Source of the DNA: CBDCGS01 sp965216915
GTDB lineage: Bacteria; Pseudomonadota; Alphaproteobacteria; UBA828
Direction of reading: 5' to 3'
DNA length: 64,000 nucleotides
Assembly: GCA_965216915.1 (NCBI GenBank)
Contig: CBDCGS010000009.1
Location: forward strand, 62,001-126,000
Part shown: piece by piece, positions 34,632 through 44,039 of the stretch
How the letters are laid out: each line of letters opens with the position of its first letter
Position numbering within the stretch: the stretch's first letter is position 1
Notes under the pieces: generated by a model
The model's input: the letters and a program-made list of their open reading frames with translations, nothing else
Databases searched by the model: none
Told to the model about the DNA's origin: nothing
Translations under genes and position numbers: made by a program

Positions 34632-35114
34632 ATGGCATCAAAAACAATCGAAGTCACGGTCAATGGGGAGCGGTTTGAGCGCACGATCGAGCCGCGCATG
34701 CTGCTCAGCGACTTTTTGCGCGACGAACTGAATCTCACGGGCACGCATGTTGGGTGCGAGCATGGCGTGTGCGGCACATGCACGGTGATCGCCGACGGGA
34801 AGACCGTGCGGTCGTGCCTGATGTTCGCGGTTCAGGCGAACGGGATGGAGCTTCGCACGATCGAGGGTCTCGGCACGATCGACGACATGCACCCGTTGCA
34901 GGATGCGTTCTGGGAGAAGCACGGCCTGCAATGCGGCTTCTGCACACCCGGCATGCTGATGTGCGCGGCTGAGCTTTTGGAAGCGAACCCCGATGCGAAC
35001 CGTGAGGAGATTCGAGAAGCGCTGTCATCGAATCTTTGTCGGTGCACGGGCTATCAAACGGTCGTCGATGCCGTCGAAGCGGCGGCGGAGCGGATGAGGG
35101 GAGGCGCGTCATGA
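34632..35114 (+). CDS. coxS: Molybdenum hydroxylase 2Fe-2S subunit (CoxS/XdhC-like)
   Basis: A 160-residue iron-sulfur subunit with both expected clusters. The plant-ferredoxin-type cluster uses CEHGVCGTCTVIADG with a further cysteine in VRSCLMF; the second, all-helical cluster uses QCGFCTPGMLMCAAELL and SSNLCRCTGYQTVV. Everything needed for electron transfer between the molybdenum site and FAD is present. Its stop overlaps the start of coxL by four bases (ATGA), so the two are translationally coupled. Confidence 0.97.
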   Translation: MASKTIEVTVNGERFERTIEPRMLLSDFLRDELNLTGTHVGCEHGVCGTCTVIADGKTVRSCLMFAVQANGMELRTIEGLGTIDDMHPLQDAFWEKHGLQCGFCTPGMLMCAAELLEANPDANREEIREALSSNLCRCTGYQTVVDAVEAAAERMRGGAS

Positions 35115-37588
35115 GCGAACGGCCACGGCACTACATTCCGAAAAGCCGGCAGCGCGAGGCGCCGAAATCGGCCTATCACGCGATCGGCAAGAGCATGCGG
35201 CGGGTCGAGGACCCGCGCCTACTCACCGGGGCCGGCCAATATGCCGACGACGTGAAGCTGCCCAACATGGCGCATGCCGCGGTGCTCAGGAGCCCGCATG
35301 CGCACGCGCGCATCAAGAGCATCGACAAGAGCAAGGCAGAGGCGCTGCCGGGTGTCGTCTTGGTTATGACGGGCGCGGAGGCGGCCGAGGTCACAGGACC
35401 CTGCGCGGATTTCTCGAGCCCGCCGACCACGCAATATTGCATCGCGACGGATCGCGTGCGGCACGTCGGCGAGACGGTGGCCGCGGTGGTGGCGGAAACC
35501 CGCTACATCGCTGAGGACGCGTGCGACCTCATCGAGGTCGAGTACGAACCGCTGCCGGCTGTGGTCGATCCGGAGGCGGCCGTCCACGCGACGGGCGATG
35601 CCGTGCTGCACCCCGAGCGGGGCGAGACGAACGTCGCGTTGGCGCGCACGATCACCTTCGGACCGGTCGAGGAGGATTTCGCGGCCGCCGATCTCGTGGT
35701 CAAGCGGCGGCTGCGCTGGCCGCGTTCGGGCGGAACCCCGATCGAGACCACCGGCGCAGTCGCGTCATATGAGCGGGGCGAAGGCAAGTTCACGATCTAC
35801 GCCAACACCTCGATGTACAACTATATCGGGTGGTTGATGGCGGCCTCGCTTGGTGTTGCGCCCAACAAGCTCAACATCGTGCCGACGCTGGCCGGCGGCA
35901 GCTTCGGCGCCAAGCTCTTCTGCCACAAGGTCTGCACGCTCGCCGGCACGCTGGCGCGCGCAGCCGGGCGGCCGGTCAAGTATCTCGAGGATCGCATCGA
36001 CAACATGACGAGTTGTGATGCCCACGGCTCCGACCGGATCTACGACGCCGAGCTTGCGCTCAAGCGCGACGGCACGATGACGAGCCTCAAGCTGCGGGTC
36101 ATCGACGATTACGGCGCCTATTTTCAGTACGGTGTCGGCCAGCACGGCAACGCGATGGGGCAGGTCGTCGGACCGTATCGTATCGGCAGCTGCGAGGTCG
36201 ATGTCACGGCGGTCTTCACGAACAAGTGCCAGCAAGGCGCCTATCGCGGTTTCGGCTCCGAGGTCGGCAATTTCGTGATCGAGCGCATGGTCGATGCGGC
36301 CGTCGAGGAGCTCGAGATGGATCCCGTCGCGTTCCGGCGGCAGAACTTCATCAAGCCGGAGCAGTTCCCCTACATCATCCCGACCGGCAACATGTACGAT
36401 AGCGGCAACTACGAGGCCGTGCTCGACAAGGCGCTCGGCATGATCGACCTCGACGATTGGCGCAAGAAGCAGGCCGAGGCCCGCAAGGAGGGCCGCTACA
36501 TCGGCATCGGTGTTTCCACCTGCCAGGAACGAAGCGTCTTCTCGGCGACCGAGTTTTGGATGTGGAACCCGAACGAGTCCCCGGGCTTCACGCTCAGCAG
36601 CTCGCCTGAGAGCGTCGCCGTCAACATCGATCCGACGGGCAAGGCCTACATCACGCTGAACGCGCCCTTCTGGGGCAACAGCCCGGAGACGATGGCCGTG
36701 CAGGTGCTCGCCGAGCAACTCGAGATGGACCCCGCCGACATTTCGGTGAGCTACGCCGATAGCGATAAAGGCTTCAACTCATCGGGGCCGGGCGGCAGCC
36801 GCTTCACGGTGATGGTGGCGGGTGCCGTGGTCGGCGCGGCCGCGCAGATCAAGGACAAGATGCTGCGTGTCGCGGGCCACATGCTCGAGGCCGATCCGCG
36901 CGATCTCGAATTCCGCGCCGGCAAGATCGGCGTCAAGGGCGCGCCGGGGCAGGAGAAGACGATCGCCGAGGTGGCGCTGCATGCGCACTATTTCCGGCTG
37001 TCGATGCCCGAGGATGACGATCTGACGAGCGGCATCGATGCGAGCTACGTCTACGACCACCCGGTCACGACGCTGCCGTCGGAGGACCGCACCGATCTCG
37101 GCATCTTCTATCCGATCATGGGCCACATGTGTCACATCCCGGTGGTCGAGGTCGACGCCGAGACGGGCAAGGTCGCGTTCCTCGACTATGTCGCGGTGCA
37201 TGACGCCGGCACGATGGTGAACCCGATGACGCTTGCGGGCCATATCCGTGGCGGCACGGTCAACGGGATCGGCACGGCGCTCTACGAGCAGTACTACTAT
37301 GACGAGAACGGGCAGCCTCTGAACACGCTGCTCACCGAGTACCAGCATCCGACGCTCATGGAGACGCCGGCCGACATTCGTGTCGGGCACGTGGAGACGC
37401 CCTCGCCTTTCACCGAATATGGCATCAAGGGTGGCGGCGAGGGCGGGCGCATGGGTGCGCCGCCAGCGATCGCGACCGCCGTCGAGGACGCGCTCCGCCC
37501 GCTCGGGGTGAAGATCGACGCGCTCCCGCTCACCCCACGCAAGCTCCGCGAGATGATCCGCGAGGCCGAGGCGCGCGGGACCGCGTAG
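35111..37588 (+). CDS. Molybdenum hydroxylase catalytic subunit (CoxL-like, not form I CO dehydrogenase)
   Basis: An 825-residue catalytic subunit. The start MSERPRHYIPKS overlaps coxS by four bases. Visible: KSMRRVEDPRLLTGAGQYAD at the N-terminus, LAGGSFGAKLF, the molybdopterin region with QGAYRGFGSEVGN, and the active-site glutamate in YGIKGGGEGGRMGAPPA. Form I CO dehydrogenases carry AYxCSFR at the active-site loop; here the corresponding loop is AYRGFGS, so CO is not the expected substrate. Aldehydes, purines or aromatic N-heterocycles are possible. MoCD insertion or cyanolyase genes are not in view. Confidence 0.94.
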   Translation: MSERPRHYIPKSRQREAPKSAYHAIGKSMRRVEDPRLLTGAGQYADDVKLPNMAHAAVLRSPHAHARIKSIDKSKAEALPGVVLVMTGAEAAEVTGPCADFSSPPTTQYCIATDRVRHVGETVAAVVAETRYIAEDACDLIEVEYEPLPAVVDPEAAVHATGDAVLHPERGETNVALARTITFGPVEEDFAAADLVVKRRLRWPRSGGTPIETTGAVASYERGEGKFTIYANTSMYNYIGWLMAASLGVAPNKLNIVPTLAGGSFGAKLFCHKVCTLAGTLARAAGRPVKYLEDRIDNMTSCDAHGSDRIYDAELALKRDGTMTSLKLRVIDDYGAYFQYGVGQHGNAMGQVVGPYRIGSCEVDVTAVFTNKCQQGAYRGFGSEVGNFVIERMVDAAVEELEMDPVAFRRQNFIKPEQFPYIIPTGNMYDSGNYEAVLDKALGMIDLDDWRKKQAEARKEGRYIGIGVSTCQERSVFSATEFWMWNPNESPGFTLSSSPESVAVNIDPTGKAYITLNAPFWGNSPETMAVQVLAEQLEMDPADISVSYADSDKGFNSSGPGGSRFTVMVAGAVVGAAAQIKDKMLRVAGHMLEADPRDLEFRAGKIGVKGAPGQEKTIAEVALHAHYFRLSMPEDDDLTSGIDASYVYDHPVTTLPSEDRTDLGIFYPIMGHMCHIPVVEVDAETGKVAFLDYVAVHDAGTMVNPMTLAGHIRGGTVNGIGTALYEQYYYDENGQPLNTLLTEYQHPTLMETPADIRVGHVETPSPFTEYGIKGGGEGGRMGAPPAIATAVEDALRPLGVKIDALPLTPRKLREMIREAEARGTA

Positions 37589-37646
37589 CACCGGGAGACG
37601 CTTGCGCCTACAAAAGGGCGCCCGACGGCCAGGGCCCAGGAGTGCC

Positions 37647-39056
37647 ATGAGCGAGCGCGTCGAGCGGAGGCTCGCGGCGATACTGAGCGCCGACGTCGTC
37701 GCCTACAGCCGGCTGATGGAGGCCGACGAGAGCGGCACGCTCGCGCGCCTCACCGCCAACCGACGGGAGCTCTTCGAGCCCGAGATCGCGCGCCACAACG
37801 GGCGCACGGTCAAGCTCATGGGCGACGGCTTGCTCGCCGAGTTCGCGAGCGTCATCGATGCGGTCGCCTGCGCGGTCGCGATCCAGCGCGGCATGGCCCA
37901 TCGCCACGTCGTGACCGCCGAGAGCCAGCGCATCGAATGGCGCATCGGGATCAATCTCGGCGACGTGATCGTCGAGGGCGACGACATTTACGGCGATGGG
38001 GTCAACATCAGCGCGCGCCTGCAGGCGATGGCGCCGCCCAACGGCCTGTGCGTTTCCGACATCGTATATCAGAGCATCGACGGCAAGCTCGATCTCGCGT
38101 TCGAGAGCCTCGGCAAGCAAACGATGAAAAACATCACGCGACCGGTCGATGTTTGGCGGTGGCGCGATGATCGGGGGGCGGGAGACATCCGCGACGAGGC
38201 CGCGCCGGAGATCACCCAAGAAATCCGGTTCTGCGAGAGCGACGATGGCGTGCAGCTTGCCATCGCCACCGCCGGCGCCGGCACGCCGCTGATCAAGACG
38301 CCGAATTGGATGAATCATCTCGAATATGACTGGGACAGCCCGGTCTTCCGCCCGCTTCTCGTGCCGCTCGCGCAACACCATCTGCTCATCCGCTACGATC
38401 AACGCGGACATGGCCTGTCGGATTGGACCGACGAGCGGCTTTCACTCGATGACTGGGTGCGCGATCTCGAGGCGGTCGTCGAGGCCGTCGGCGTCGAGCG
38501 TTTCGCCCTTCTCGGCATCTCCCAAGGATGTCCGGTCTCGATTGCCTACGCCGCGCGCCATCCCGAGCGCGTGACCCGCCTCTTGCTCCACGGCGGCACG
38601 GCGCGCGGGTGGATGCACGCGCCGACGCCGGAGGTCGCCGAGCAGCACGCGGCGATGCTCACGCTGATCCGCCGTGGCTGGGGCAAGGACACCTCGGGCC
38701 TGCGCCAGCTGTTCACCTCGCTCTTCATACCGGGCGCGACCACGGCCGAGGGACGATGGTTTGACGAGGTGCAGCGCGTCACCAGCAACCCCGAGAACGC
38801 GGCGCGGCTCTACGACACCTTCGGTCACACCGACGTCGTCGACCTCGCGCGGCAGGTCAAGGCGCCGACGCTGGTGACCCATAGCCGCGGCGATCTCGTC
38901 GTGCCCCACAAGGCCGGGCGTGCGATGGCCGCGCAGATACCGGGCGCGCGGTTCGTGACGATCGAAAGCGACAATCACGTGTTGCTGGAAGAGGAGCCCG
39001 CGTTCGCGCGCTTTGTCGACGAGGTCACGGGCTTTCTCGGAGCGGACGCGGGCTGA
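37647..39056 (+). CDS. Class III adenylate/guanylate cyclase fused to an alpha/beta hydrolase
   Basis: A 469-residue two-domain protein. Residues 1-175 are a cyclase catalytic domain with both metal aspartates (ILSADVVAYSRLM and VKLMGDGLLAEF) and the Asn/Arg pair in YGDGVNISARLQ, so activity is plausible. Residues 195-469 form an alpha/beta hydrolase: nucleophile Ser near 292 in LLGISQGCPV, Asp near 414 in HSRGDLVVPH and His near 443 in SDNHVLLEEEP. There is no membrane segment. The hydrolase may sense a ligand or act on an ester. ATG 37647 starts MSERVERRLAAILSAD. It lies 58 bases after coxL. Confidence 0.93.
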   Translation: MSERVERRLAAILSADVVAYSRLMEADESGTLARLTANRRELFEPEIARHNGRTVKLMGDGLLAEFASVIDAVACAVAIQRGMAHRHVVTAESQRIEWRIGINLGDVIVEGDDIYGDGVNISARLQAMAPPNGLCVSDIVYQSIDGKLDLAFESLGKQTMKNITRPVDVWRWRDDRGAGDIRDEAAPEITQEIRFCESDDGVQLAIATAGAGTPLIKTPNWMNHLEYDWDSPVFRPLLVPLAQHHLLIRYDQRGHGLSDWTDERLSLDDWVRDLEAVVEAVGVERFALLGISQGCPVSIAYAARHPERVTRLLLHGGTARGWMHAPTPEVAEQHAAMLTLIRRGWGKDTSGLRQLFTSLFIPGATTAEGRWFDEVQRVTSNPENAARLYDTFGHTDVVDLARQVKAPTLVTHSRGDLVVPHKAGRAMAAQIPGARFVTIESDNHVLLEEEPAFARFVDEVTGFLGADAG

Positions 39057-39125
39057 TCGTCCCCGCACCCCGCTTCGTGGTAGCGTGCCGTTACAGAGAG
39101 ACCGCAAGGCGGGGGAGGTGACGTC

Positions 39126-40826
39126 ATGGACATGGTGACGATGAACATCATCGATTCGACGATGGTGTCGATCTGCCGCGAGATGGGCATCACCATGATG
39201 AAGACGTCCTATTCGACGATCTTCAACGAGGGCATGGATTTCACCTGCGGCCTCGGCAACACGCGTGGCGATATGATCGCGGTCGCCGAGTTCAATCCGT
39301 CGCAGATCGGCGGCATGCCCCTCGTGCTGCAGACCACGGCCGAGGAGATCCCCGCCGAGGCCCTCGAGGAGGGCGATGTCATCGTCCACAACGATCCCTA
39401 TCGCGGCGGCATGCATACGCCCGAGCACACCTTCATCAAGCCGGTGTTCGTCGACGATGTGCTCTATGGCTTCGCCGTCGCGATCGGCCATGTCGCCGAG
39501 GTGGGCGGCATGGTGCCGGGCGGCTTCGCGGGCGAGGCGACCGAGATCTTCCACGAAGGCATGCGCGTGCCGCCGGTCAAGATCAAGAGTCGCGGCGAGG
39601 ACGTCGTGGAGGTGTGGAAGCTTCTGCTCGCCAATTACCGCACGCCGCGCGCGAACTATGGCGACTTCCGCGCGATGATCAGCGCTGTCGATGTGGGCGA
39701 AAAACGCCTGAAAACGCTGATCGAGAAATATGGCGGCGATGTCTTCCGCGACACCTGCGATGCGCTCATGGACTACTCGGAGACGCGCATGCGCGCCGAG
39801 CTGAGCGATTTCGCGGACGGCGTCTACAGCTTCGAGGACTTCATGGAGGACGACGGGATCGAGGACAAGCAATACAAGATCCACGTCGACGTCCATGTCC
39901 AGGACGACGAGGTCGTCGTCGACTACACCGGCACCGACGCCCAGGCGCGCGGGCCGATCAACGCCGTCCTCTCGGTCGCCTGGTCATCGGCCTACAACGC
40001 GATCCTGCATCTCACCGATCCTTCCATCCCGAAGAACTCCGGCTGCTTCCGGCCGATCAAGATCGTCGCGCCGCGCGGCTCTCTGGTGAACGCGGACTAC
40101 CCCGCGACCTGCGTCGGCGGCAACACCGAGACCCACATCCGCATCGCCTACACGATCATCGGCGCGCTCTCGAACTGCGTGCCGGAGCGTGCGTTCGCAA
40201 CCGACGGCGGCACCCATAGCAACTTCCTCTTCGGTGCGCATGACCCGCGCTCGGACGAGTATGTGGTCTGCTACGACTTCACCTGCGCGGCCTGGGGCGG
40301 CCGCCCGTTCGCCGATGGCAACGAGGTGATCAACTGCATCAACGGCAACTCGCGCATGGTGCCGATCGAGGTCTTCGAGGTGCGCTACCCCTGGCACATC
40401 GAGGAGATCAGGCTGCTGCCGGATACCGCAGGCCCCGGCCGCTACCGCGGCGCGCACGCGCTCTCGAAAACAATGCGCTGCGAGAACACCGAGATCACCG
40501 TGAGCTCGGTCTCCGATCGGCACAAGAACAAACCCTGGGGGCTCCTCGGGGGCGGGCCGGGGGCCAACGGCGCGCTCCTCTACAACCAGGCCGGCACGGA
40601 GAGCTGGCAACCCTTCACGGCCGCGTTCGACAAGGTTTCGCCGAGCAAGTTCTCCAACGCGACGATCGGCCCGGGCGATCGGGTCCGCCTCATCGCGCCC
40701 GGCGCCGGCGGCTATGGCGACGCCCACGAACGCGATCCCCGCTTGGTTGCCGAGGATCTTCGCGAGGGTTGGGTAAGCCCGGACGGCGCCCGGCGCGACT
40801 ATGGCTACGCGGAGGGTGACGACTGA
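39126..40826 (+). CDS. hyuB: Hydantoinase B / 5-oxoprolinase subunit B family protein (second copy)
   Basis: A 566-residue HyuB-family protein. It begins at the conserved MNIIDSTMVSICREMGITMM, followed by HNDPYRGGMHTPEH, VAIGHVAEVGGMVPGG, LMDYSETRMRAELSDFADG, KNSGCFRPIKIVAPRG and a glycine-rich C-terminus (APGAGGYGDAHERDP). As with the copy at 11.2 kb, no HyuA gene is next to it: the neighbours are the cyclase/hydrolase fusion and a papain-like peptidase. The two copies differ in several blocks and are not recent duplicates. It likely acts with a HyuA encoded elsewhere or has lost its partner. Confidence 0.92.
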   Translation: MDMVTMNIIDSTMVSICREMGITMMKTSYSTIFNEGMDFTCGLGNTRGDMIAVAEFNPSQIGGMPLVLQTTAEEIPAEALEEGDVIVHNDPYRGGMHTPEHTFIKPVFVDDVLYGFAVAIGHVAEVGGMVPGGFAGEATEIFHEGMRVPPVKIKSRGEDVVEVWKLLLANYRTPRANYGDFRAMISAVDVGEKRLKTLIEKYGGDVFRDTCDALMDYSETRMRAELSDFADGVYSFEDFMEDDGIEDKQYKIHVDVHVQDDEVVVDYTGTDAQARGPINAVLSVAWSSAYNAILHLTDPSIPKNSGCFRPIKIVAPRGSLVNADYPATCVGGNTETHIRIAYTIIGALSNCVPERAFATDGGTHSNFLFGAHDPRSDEYVVCYDFTCAAWGGRPFADGNEVINCINGNSRMVPIEVFEVRYPWHIEEIRLLPDTAGPGRYRGAHALSKTMRCENTEITVSSVSDRHKNKPWGLLGGGPGANGALLYNQAGTESWQPFTAAFDKVSPSKFSNATIGPGDRVRLIAPGAGGYGDAHERDPRLVAEDLREGWVSPDGARRDYGYAEGDD

Positions 40827-40970
40827 ACGTGGCGCAACGCCCGATCATGGCGCGTTGTGGGAGTGAGGCGCGCGCAACCCGAGGCGCTCACCGCAAGCCG
40901 TGCGGCCACCCGGCCTGAGATGTGCGGCTGGCCGGTCGATGGATGACTGTCGGCACAACGGTGCGCCCGG

Positions 40971-42011
40971 CTATCCCGTATCGGTCTCGTCGAACTGCTG
41001 AAGGTCGATCCACTCGGTCTTCAGAACCGTCCAGAAATCGCGCGCCAGGCCATTGCGGATGTATGCGTATGGCAGGAATCCGTAGCCCCCGACACCCCAT
41101 CCGGTTCCCCATGAATTGCGGATGATCAGGGACGGGCATTTTGTGCCGTCGGGCAGCTTATGGTTGTCGTCATAGCCGACGGCCATCACCGCGTGGCCCC
41201 CTTCGAGGCGGTCGTTCTGGGTTGGGTACGGAATGTCGGGCTCGGTCTCCAGCGATGAATAGACCGAGAAACCGAACACCACACCCAAGCCGATCGAGAG
41301 CACCCGTTTGATCTCTTGCTCGACGTCTTTCGGCGACCGGTCGGGCGTATCGATGCGCACATATTTGAGGAACTGATAGTTCTGCGCATAGGAATAGAGG
41401 AATGCCGACGGCTCGTCTTCGAATTGCTCGACGATGTACGGAAAGTGCTCTTCCGGCGGGATGCCGAATGTCGCGACAGCCTGAATCGCCGTCCTCAAAT
41501 AGGCGCCGGTATCGCCGGTCCAGCCCATGAGCTTTCGTGTCACCTTGTAGACGAAGAGCCTCGAGCCATCGACATGGCGAACGCCGGCCCGGCGCTGCAT
41601 GTACTCGGCGAGGCTGACCACGGCCTGGGCGGTGCAAGATCCGAGATCGCCCTGATCCTCGATCGGCGAGCACCATCTGAGATTGGCGACGCGCTTGGGC
41701 GGCGCCGCGCTCCATTTCTTGCCGACGCTCTTGGCCGCGATCGCAAACCGCCGCTGAGCGCCGCTCCGATCGCCCCGCTTGTCGCGCATGTCGGGCATGT
41801 CGGGGTGCCAGCCCAAGGTCACACCGGCTCGCCCACCCGGGCTATCCAGGGCGCTCATCCGTGCGCGCAAGGCGCCTCGATAACCGTTCCGGTAGCCATT
41901 CCGATAGCCACCGCGGGCCGAGAGCACGGTCTCCGCTCCGGCCATGACACTGCGATCCTTGTTCAAGAACGGCCAAAGCGCACCGCTCTCGTTTGCTGAC
42001 TGTCTCGCCAT
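40971..42011 (-). CDS. Papain-like (C1A) cysteine peptidase
   Basis: A 346-residue papain-family peptidase. The catalytic set is intact: Gln120 and Cys126 in IEDQGDLGSCTAQAVVSLAE, His273 in LEGGHAVMAVGYDD, and Asn299 in IIRNSWGTGWGVGGYG. The GWHPDMPDMRD segment near 68-77 is typical of bacterial stand-alone members. The N-terminus has no clear signal peptide and contains a small tandem repeat (YRNG three times, 36-46). ATG 42011 is fixed by AAGGAG six bases upstream. It starts 32 bases after the large lipoprotein ends and is surely co-transcribed, which suggests it processes that protein or its partner. Confidence 0.92.
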   Translation of the reverse strand: MARQSANESGALWPFLNKDRSVMAGAETVLSARGGYRNGYRNGYRGALRARMSALDSPGGRAGVTLGWHPDMPDMRDKRGDRSGAQRRFAIAAKSVGKKWSAAPPKRVANLRWCSPIEDQGDLGSCTAQAVVSLAEYMQRRAGVRHVDGSRLFVYKVTRKLMGWTGDTGAYLRTAIQAVATFGIPPEEHFPYIVEQFEDEPSAFLYSYAQNYQFLKYVRIDTPDRSPKDVEQEIKRVLSIGLGVVFGFSVYSSLETEPDIPYPTQNDRLEGGHAVMAVGYDDNHKLPDGTKCPSLIIRNSWGTGWGVGGYGFLPYAYIRNGLARDFWTVLKTEWIDLQQFDETDTG

Positions 42012-42043
42012 GTCGCGCTCCTTGGTGAGGGGCGGCGCCCGGG

Positions 42044-43897
42044 TCACCGGTTGTTGAAGGCGGTCAAATCGCTGATCAGCAAGTCCATCTTCGCCGCGAG
42101 GGTGTTGAACTTGCGCTCGAGGCTCCGGTAGCGCTCGACCTCCGTTTGCGCGCGGAGGTGCGCGCTGTCCAAATCGTTGAGTATGATGCCGCGCTGCCGG
42201 GGGTCGGGCTCGTTCTGCGCCCGGCGCGCGAGGTCGATCTGTTGGCGTTCAATCGTGGCGAGCGCACCCCGAGCGCTGTCGGCGCTCGTTCCCTCGAATG
42301 TGTCGGTGTCTTCGTCTCGGGCGCGCGCCGCTTGCCGTTCCAGGTCCGCCTTTCGATCCTGCAGCGCCTTTTGCTGCGTTTGGTGCTTCGCCTTTTCCTC
42401 GCCGGCGAGGCCATCCGGCGGATCGTTCGGACCGGCCGTGTTCGCGAGTTCGGCAAGCCGCAGCTTCGCCACGGCATAGGCGGCCCTCGCGCGGTCGAAG
42501 TCCAGGGTCGGCAGAATATGGCCGCTGCCGCCGCTTCGCAGGGCGAGACGCACATCGCGATCACCCGCCGCCGCGGCCGGCAGAGACTGCCCCCTGATCT
42601 CCACGACCACGGCCTTGCACGCCGCCTTGCCCGGCTCGTCCGCGATACGCTCGCATTGCGATAGTGCGGAGGCCATCGCCGAGGCGGCTCTCGCGCGCGC
42701 TTCGATCCCGCTTATTTCCTGCGCGCGCTGCTCGAGCGTGAGACGTTGCGCGTCCAAGGTCGCATTGGTCGCATAGACCGTGTTCGCCACTTGAGGGAGA
42801 TAGGTTCGACAATATTCGAACAACCCGGTCCGCTCGGTTTTTAGCGCCAAATAGGCCAGATCCCGCGCCCCATCGTCTCCCAGGGTCTCGCGTTCCTCTT
42901 CTTTGGCCTTGGTCATGAGGGTCTCTGCGGTCTCCATGAACAACGCGGTCGTCTCAGCGTCGGCGTTCCACATCCCGAGCTCCACGAGGCACGCTTCGAT
43001 GAGCGCGTGGCCGGGATCGCGGTCGATATAGGTGTTTTGCATGGTGGCCAGAACCGCGGCGGTCGCGGCATCGGGCTTGCCGGTGATCGCACCGCCCGCG
43101 GTCACCGTCGCGATCTCACCGGCCGCCGTCGCCGACGTATCGAGCTTGAGTTGCAGCTGCTCCTTGAGCACGTCACGCCTCGCCTCGGCGGCATCGCGCT
43201 CCGCCTTTGCGGCCTTCACCTCGTCGTCGTCCTCGCCCTTTTCCTCCTTCAGCTTGACGTAGCTGGCATCGGCGGTACGGAAGTCCGTCTCGGCGGCGGC
43301 CAGCGCATCGGTCGCCTGGCTGATGTCCTCGAGCGCGCCGGCGAAGCCCGCCATGGTGGCTTCCGCGCTGGCCGAGGCCTTGCCGCCGAGTGCGCCGAGC
43401 GAGCGCCCGAAGGCACCCCCGGCGGTCTCTCCGAGCAGCAACGTGACCATGGTCTCCGTAATGCGGCTCATCAGGAGCGAGTAGGTGGTTCCGGTGATGG
43501 CCCCGTTCGCATAGGCCTCGCACGCCCGGTACATTTGATCGCGCATGAGCTGGATCGATGCCGTGCGCTCCGCGAGCTCCAACAACCCTTCGCTCGTCTG
43601 CGCCGAGAGCGAGCCGCTCCCCTGCCCGAGCAGGCTGATCCCGGTGCCGAAGGATGTTGCGAGCGCCATCCCGACATCGGGGCTCGGTTCGGCGCAGACG
43701 ATGCTGTCCGGGTTCACGAGCCCGGGCCTGCTGGCCAGCTGGGGCCGGCGTGTGAGAATGGCTCGTTGCCGGGCACCTGTGGTGACCGACTGGTGTTTGT
43801 CATTGATATCGAAGACCCGGAAGATCCCGCCGGGTTCCGTCGTGCAGGCGGCAAGCAAGAGCACGCCCGCGACGGCGCCACATCGCGCCCACATCAT
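42044..43897 (-). CDS. Large coiled-coil lipoprotein of unknown function
   Basis: A 617-residue protein with a lipoprotein signal (AGVLLLAACTTEPGG, lipid cysteine near 18). After a short motif GARQRAILTRRPQL and CAEPSPDVGMALATSFGTG comes a helical, Ala- and Glu-rich body with coiled-coil segments at about 195-250 and 490-610. Six or so further cysteines are scattered along it. I recognise the CAEPSPD start from scattered unannotated bacterial lipoproteins but know no function. The operon partner is a papain-like peptidase. An AT-rich promoter region with an inverted repeat lies upstream. Confidence 0.85.
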   Translation of the reverse strand: MMWARCGAVAGVLLLAACTTEPGGIFRVFDINDKHQSVTTGARQRAILTRRPQLASRPGLVNPDSIVCAEPSPDVGMALATSFGTGISLLGQGSGSLSAQTSEGLLELAERTASIQLMRDQMYRACEAYANGAITGTTYSLLMSRITETMVTLLLGETAGGAFGRSLGALGGKASASAEATMAGFAGALEDISQATDALAAAETDFRTADASYVKLKEEKGEDDDEVKAAKAERDAAEARRDVLKEQLQLKLDTSATAAGEIATVTAGGAITGKPDAATAAVLATMQNTYIDRDPGHALIEACLVELGMWNADAETTALFMETAETLMTKAKEEERETLGDDGARDLAYLALKTERTGLFEYCRTYLPQVANTVYATNATLDAQRLTLEQRAQEISGIEARARAASAMASALSQCERIADEPGKAACKAVVVEIRGQSLPAAAAGDRDVRLALRSGGSGHILPTLDFDRARAAYAVAKLRLAELANTAGPNDPPDGLAGEEKAKHQTQQKALQDRKADLERQAARARDEDTDTFEGTSADSARGALATIERQQIDLARRAQNEPDPRQRGIILNDLDSAHLRAQTEVERYRSLERKFNTLAAKMDLLISDLTAFNNR

Positions 43898-43979
43898 CGA
43901 GTTTCCCCCCTGCGTCAGCAGCGCCTTCCTTGCTCGGCTGACGACGCCAGCCCCGCACTCAAGCGGGTTCGAAGCGTCT

Positions 43980-44016
43980 TATATCTTATCGGGAGGATAT
44001 AGGTCCGTAAGATATA
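43980..44016. promoter_or_regulatory. Inverted repeat in the lipoprotein promoter
   Basis: TATATCTTA (43980-43988) and TAAGATATA (44008-44016), a perfect nine-base inverted repeat with a 19-base spacer. It spans the inferred -10 of the lipoprotein promoter, so it is a candidate operator. The surrounding 70 bases are far richer in A+T than the rest of the window. Confidence 0.5.
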
Positions 44017-44022
44017 TGTCAA
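43994..44022 (-). promoter_or_regulatory. Promoter of the lipoprotein/peptidase operon
   Basis: On the minus strand a perfect -35 TTGACA (44022-44017) and, after 17 bases, TATCCT (43999-43994); a TATATC two bases nearer is an alternative -10. The lipoprotein starts about 97 bases downstream. Confidence 0.55.
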
Positions 44023-44039
44023 TTAGTCTATAATCGAAG

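Noticed and set aside
35111..37588. Form I CO dehydrogenase (CoxL)
   Set aside because: The active-site loop reads AYRGFGS, not AYxCSFR, so CO oxidation is not supported.
43950..43980. tRNA-like GGGTTCGAA segment before the lipoprotein
   Set aside because: No acceptor or anticodon arms can be folded around it.
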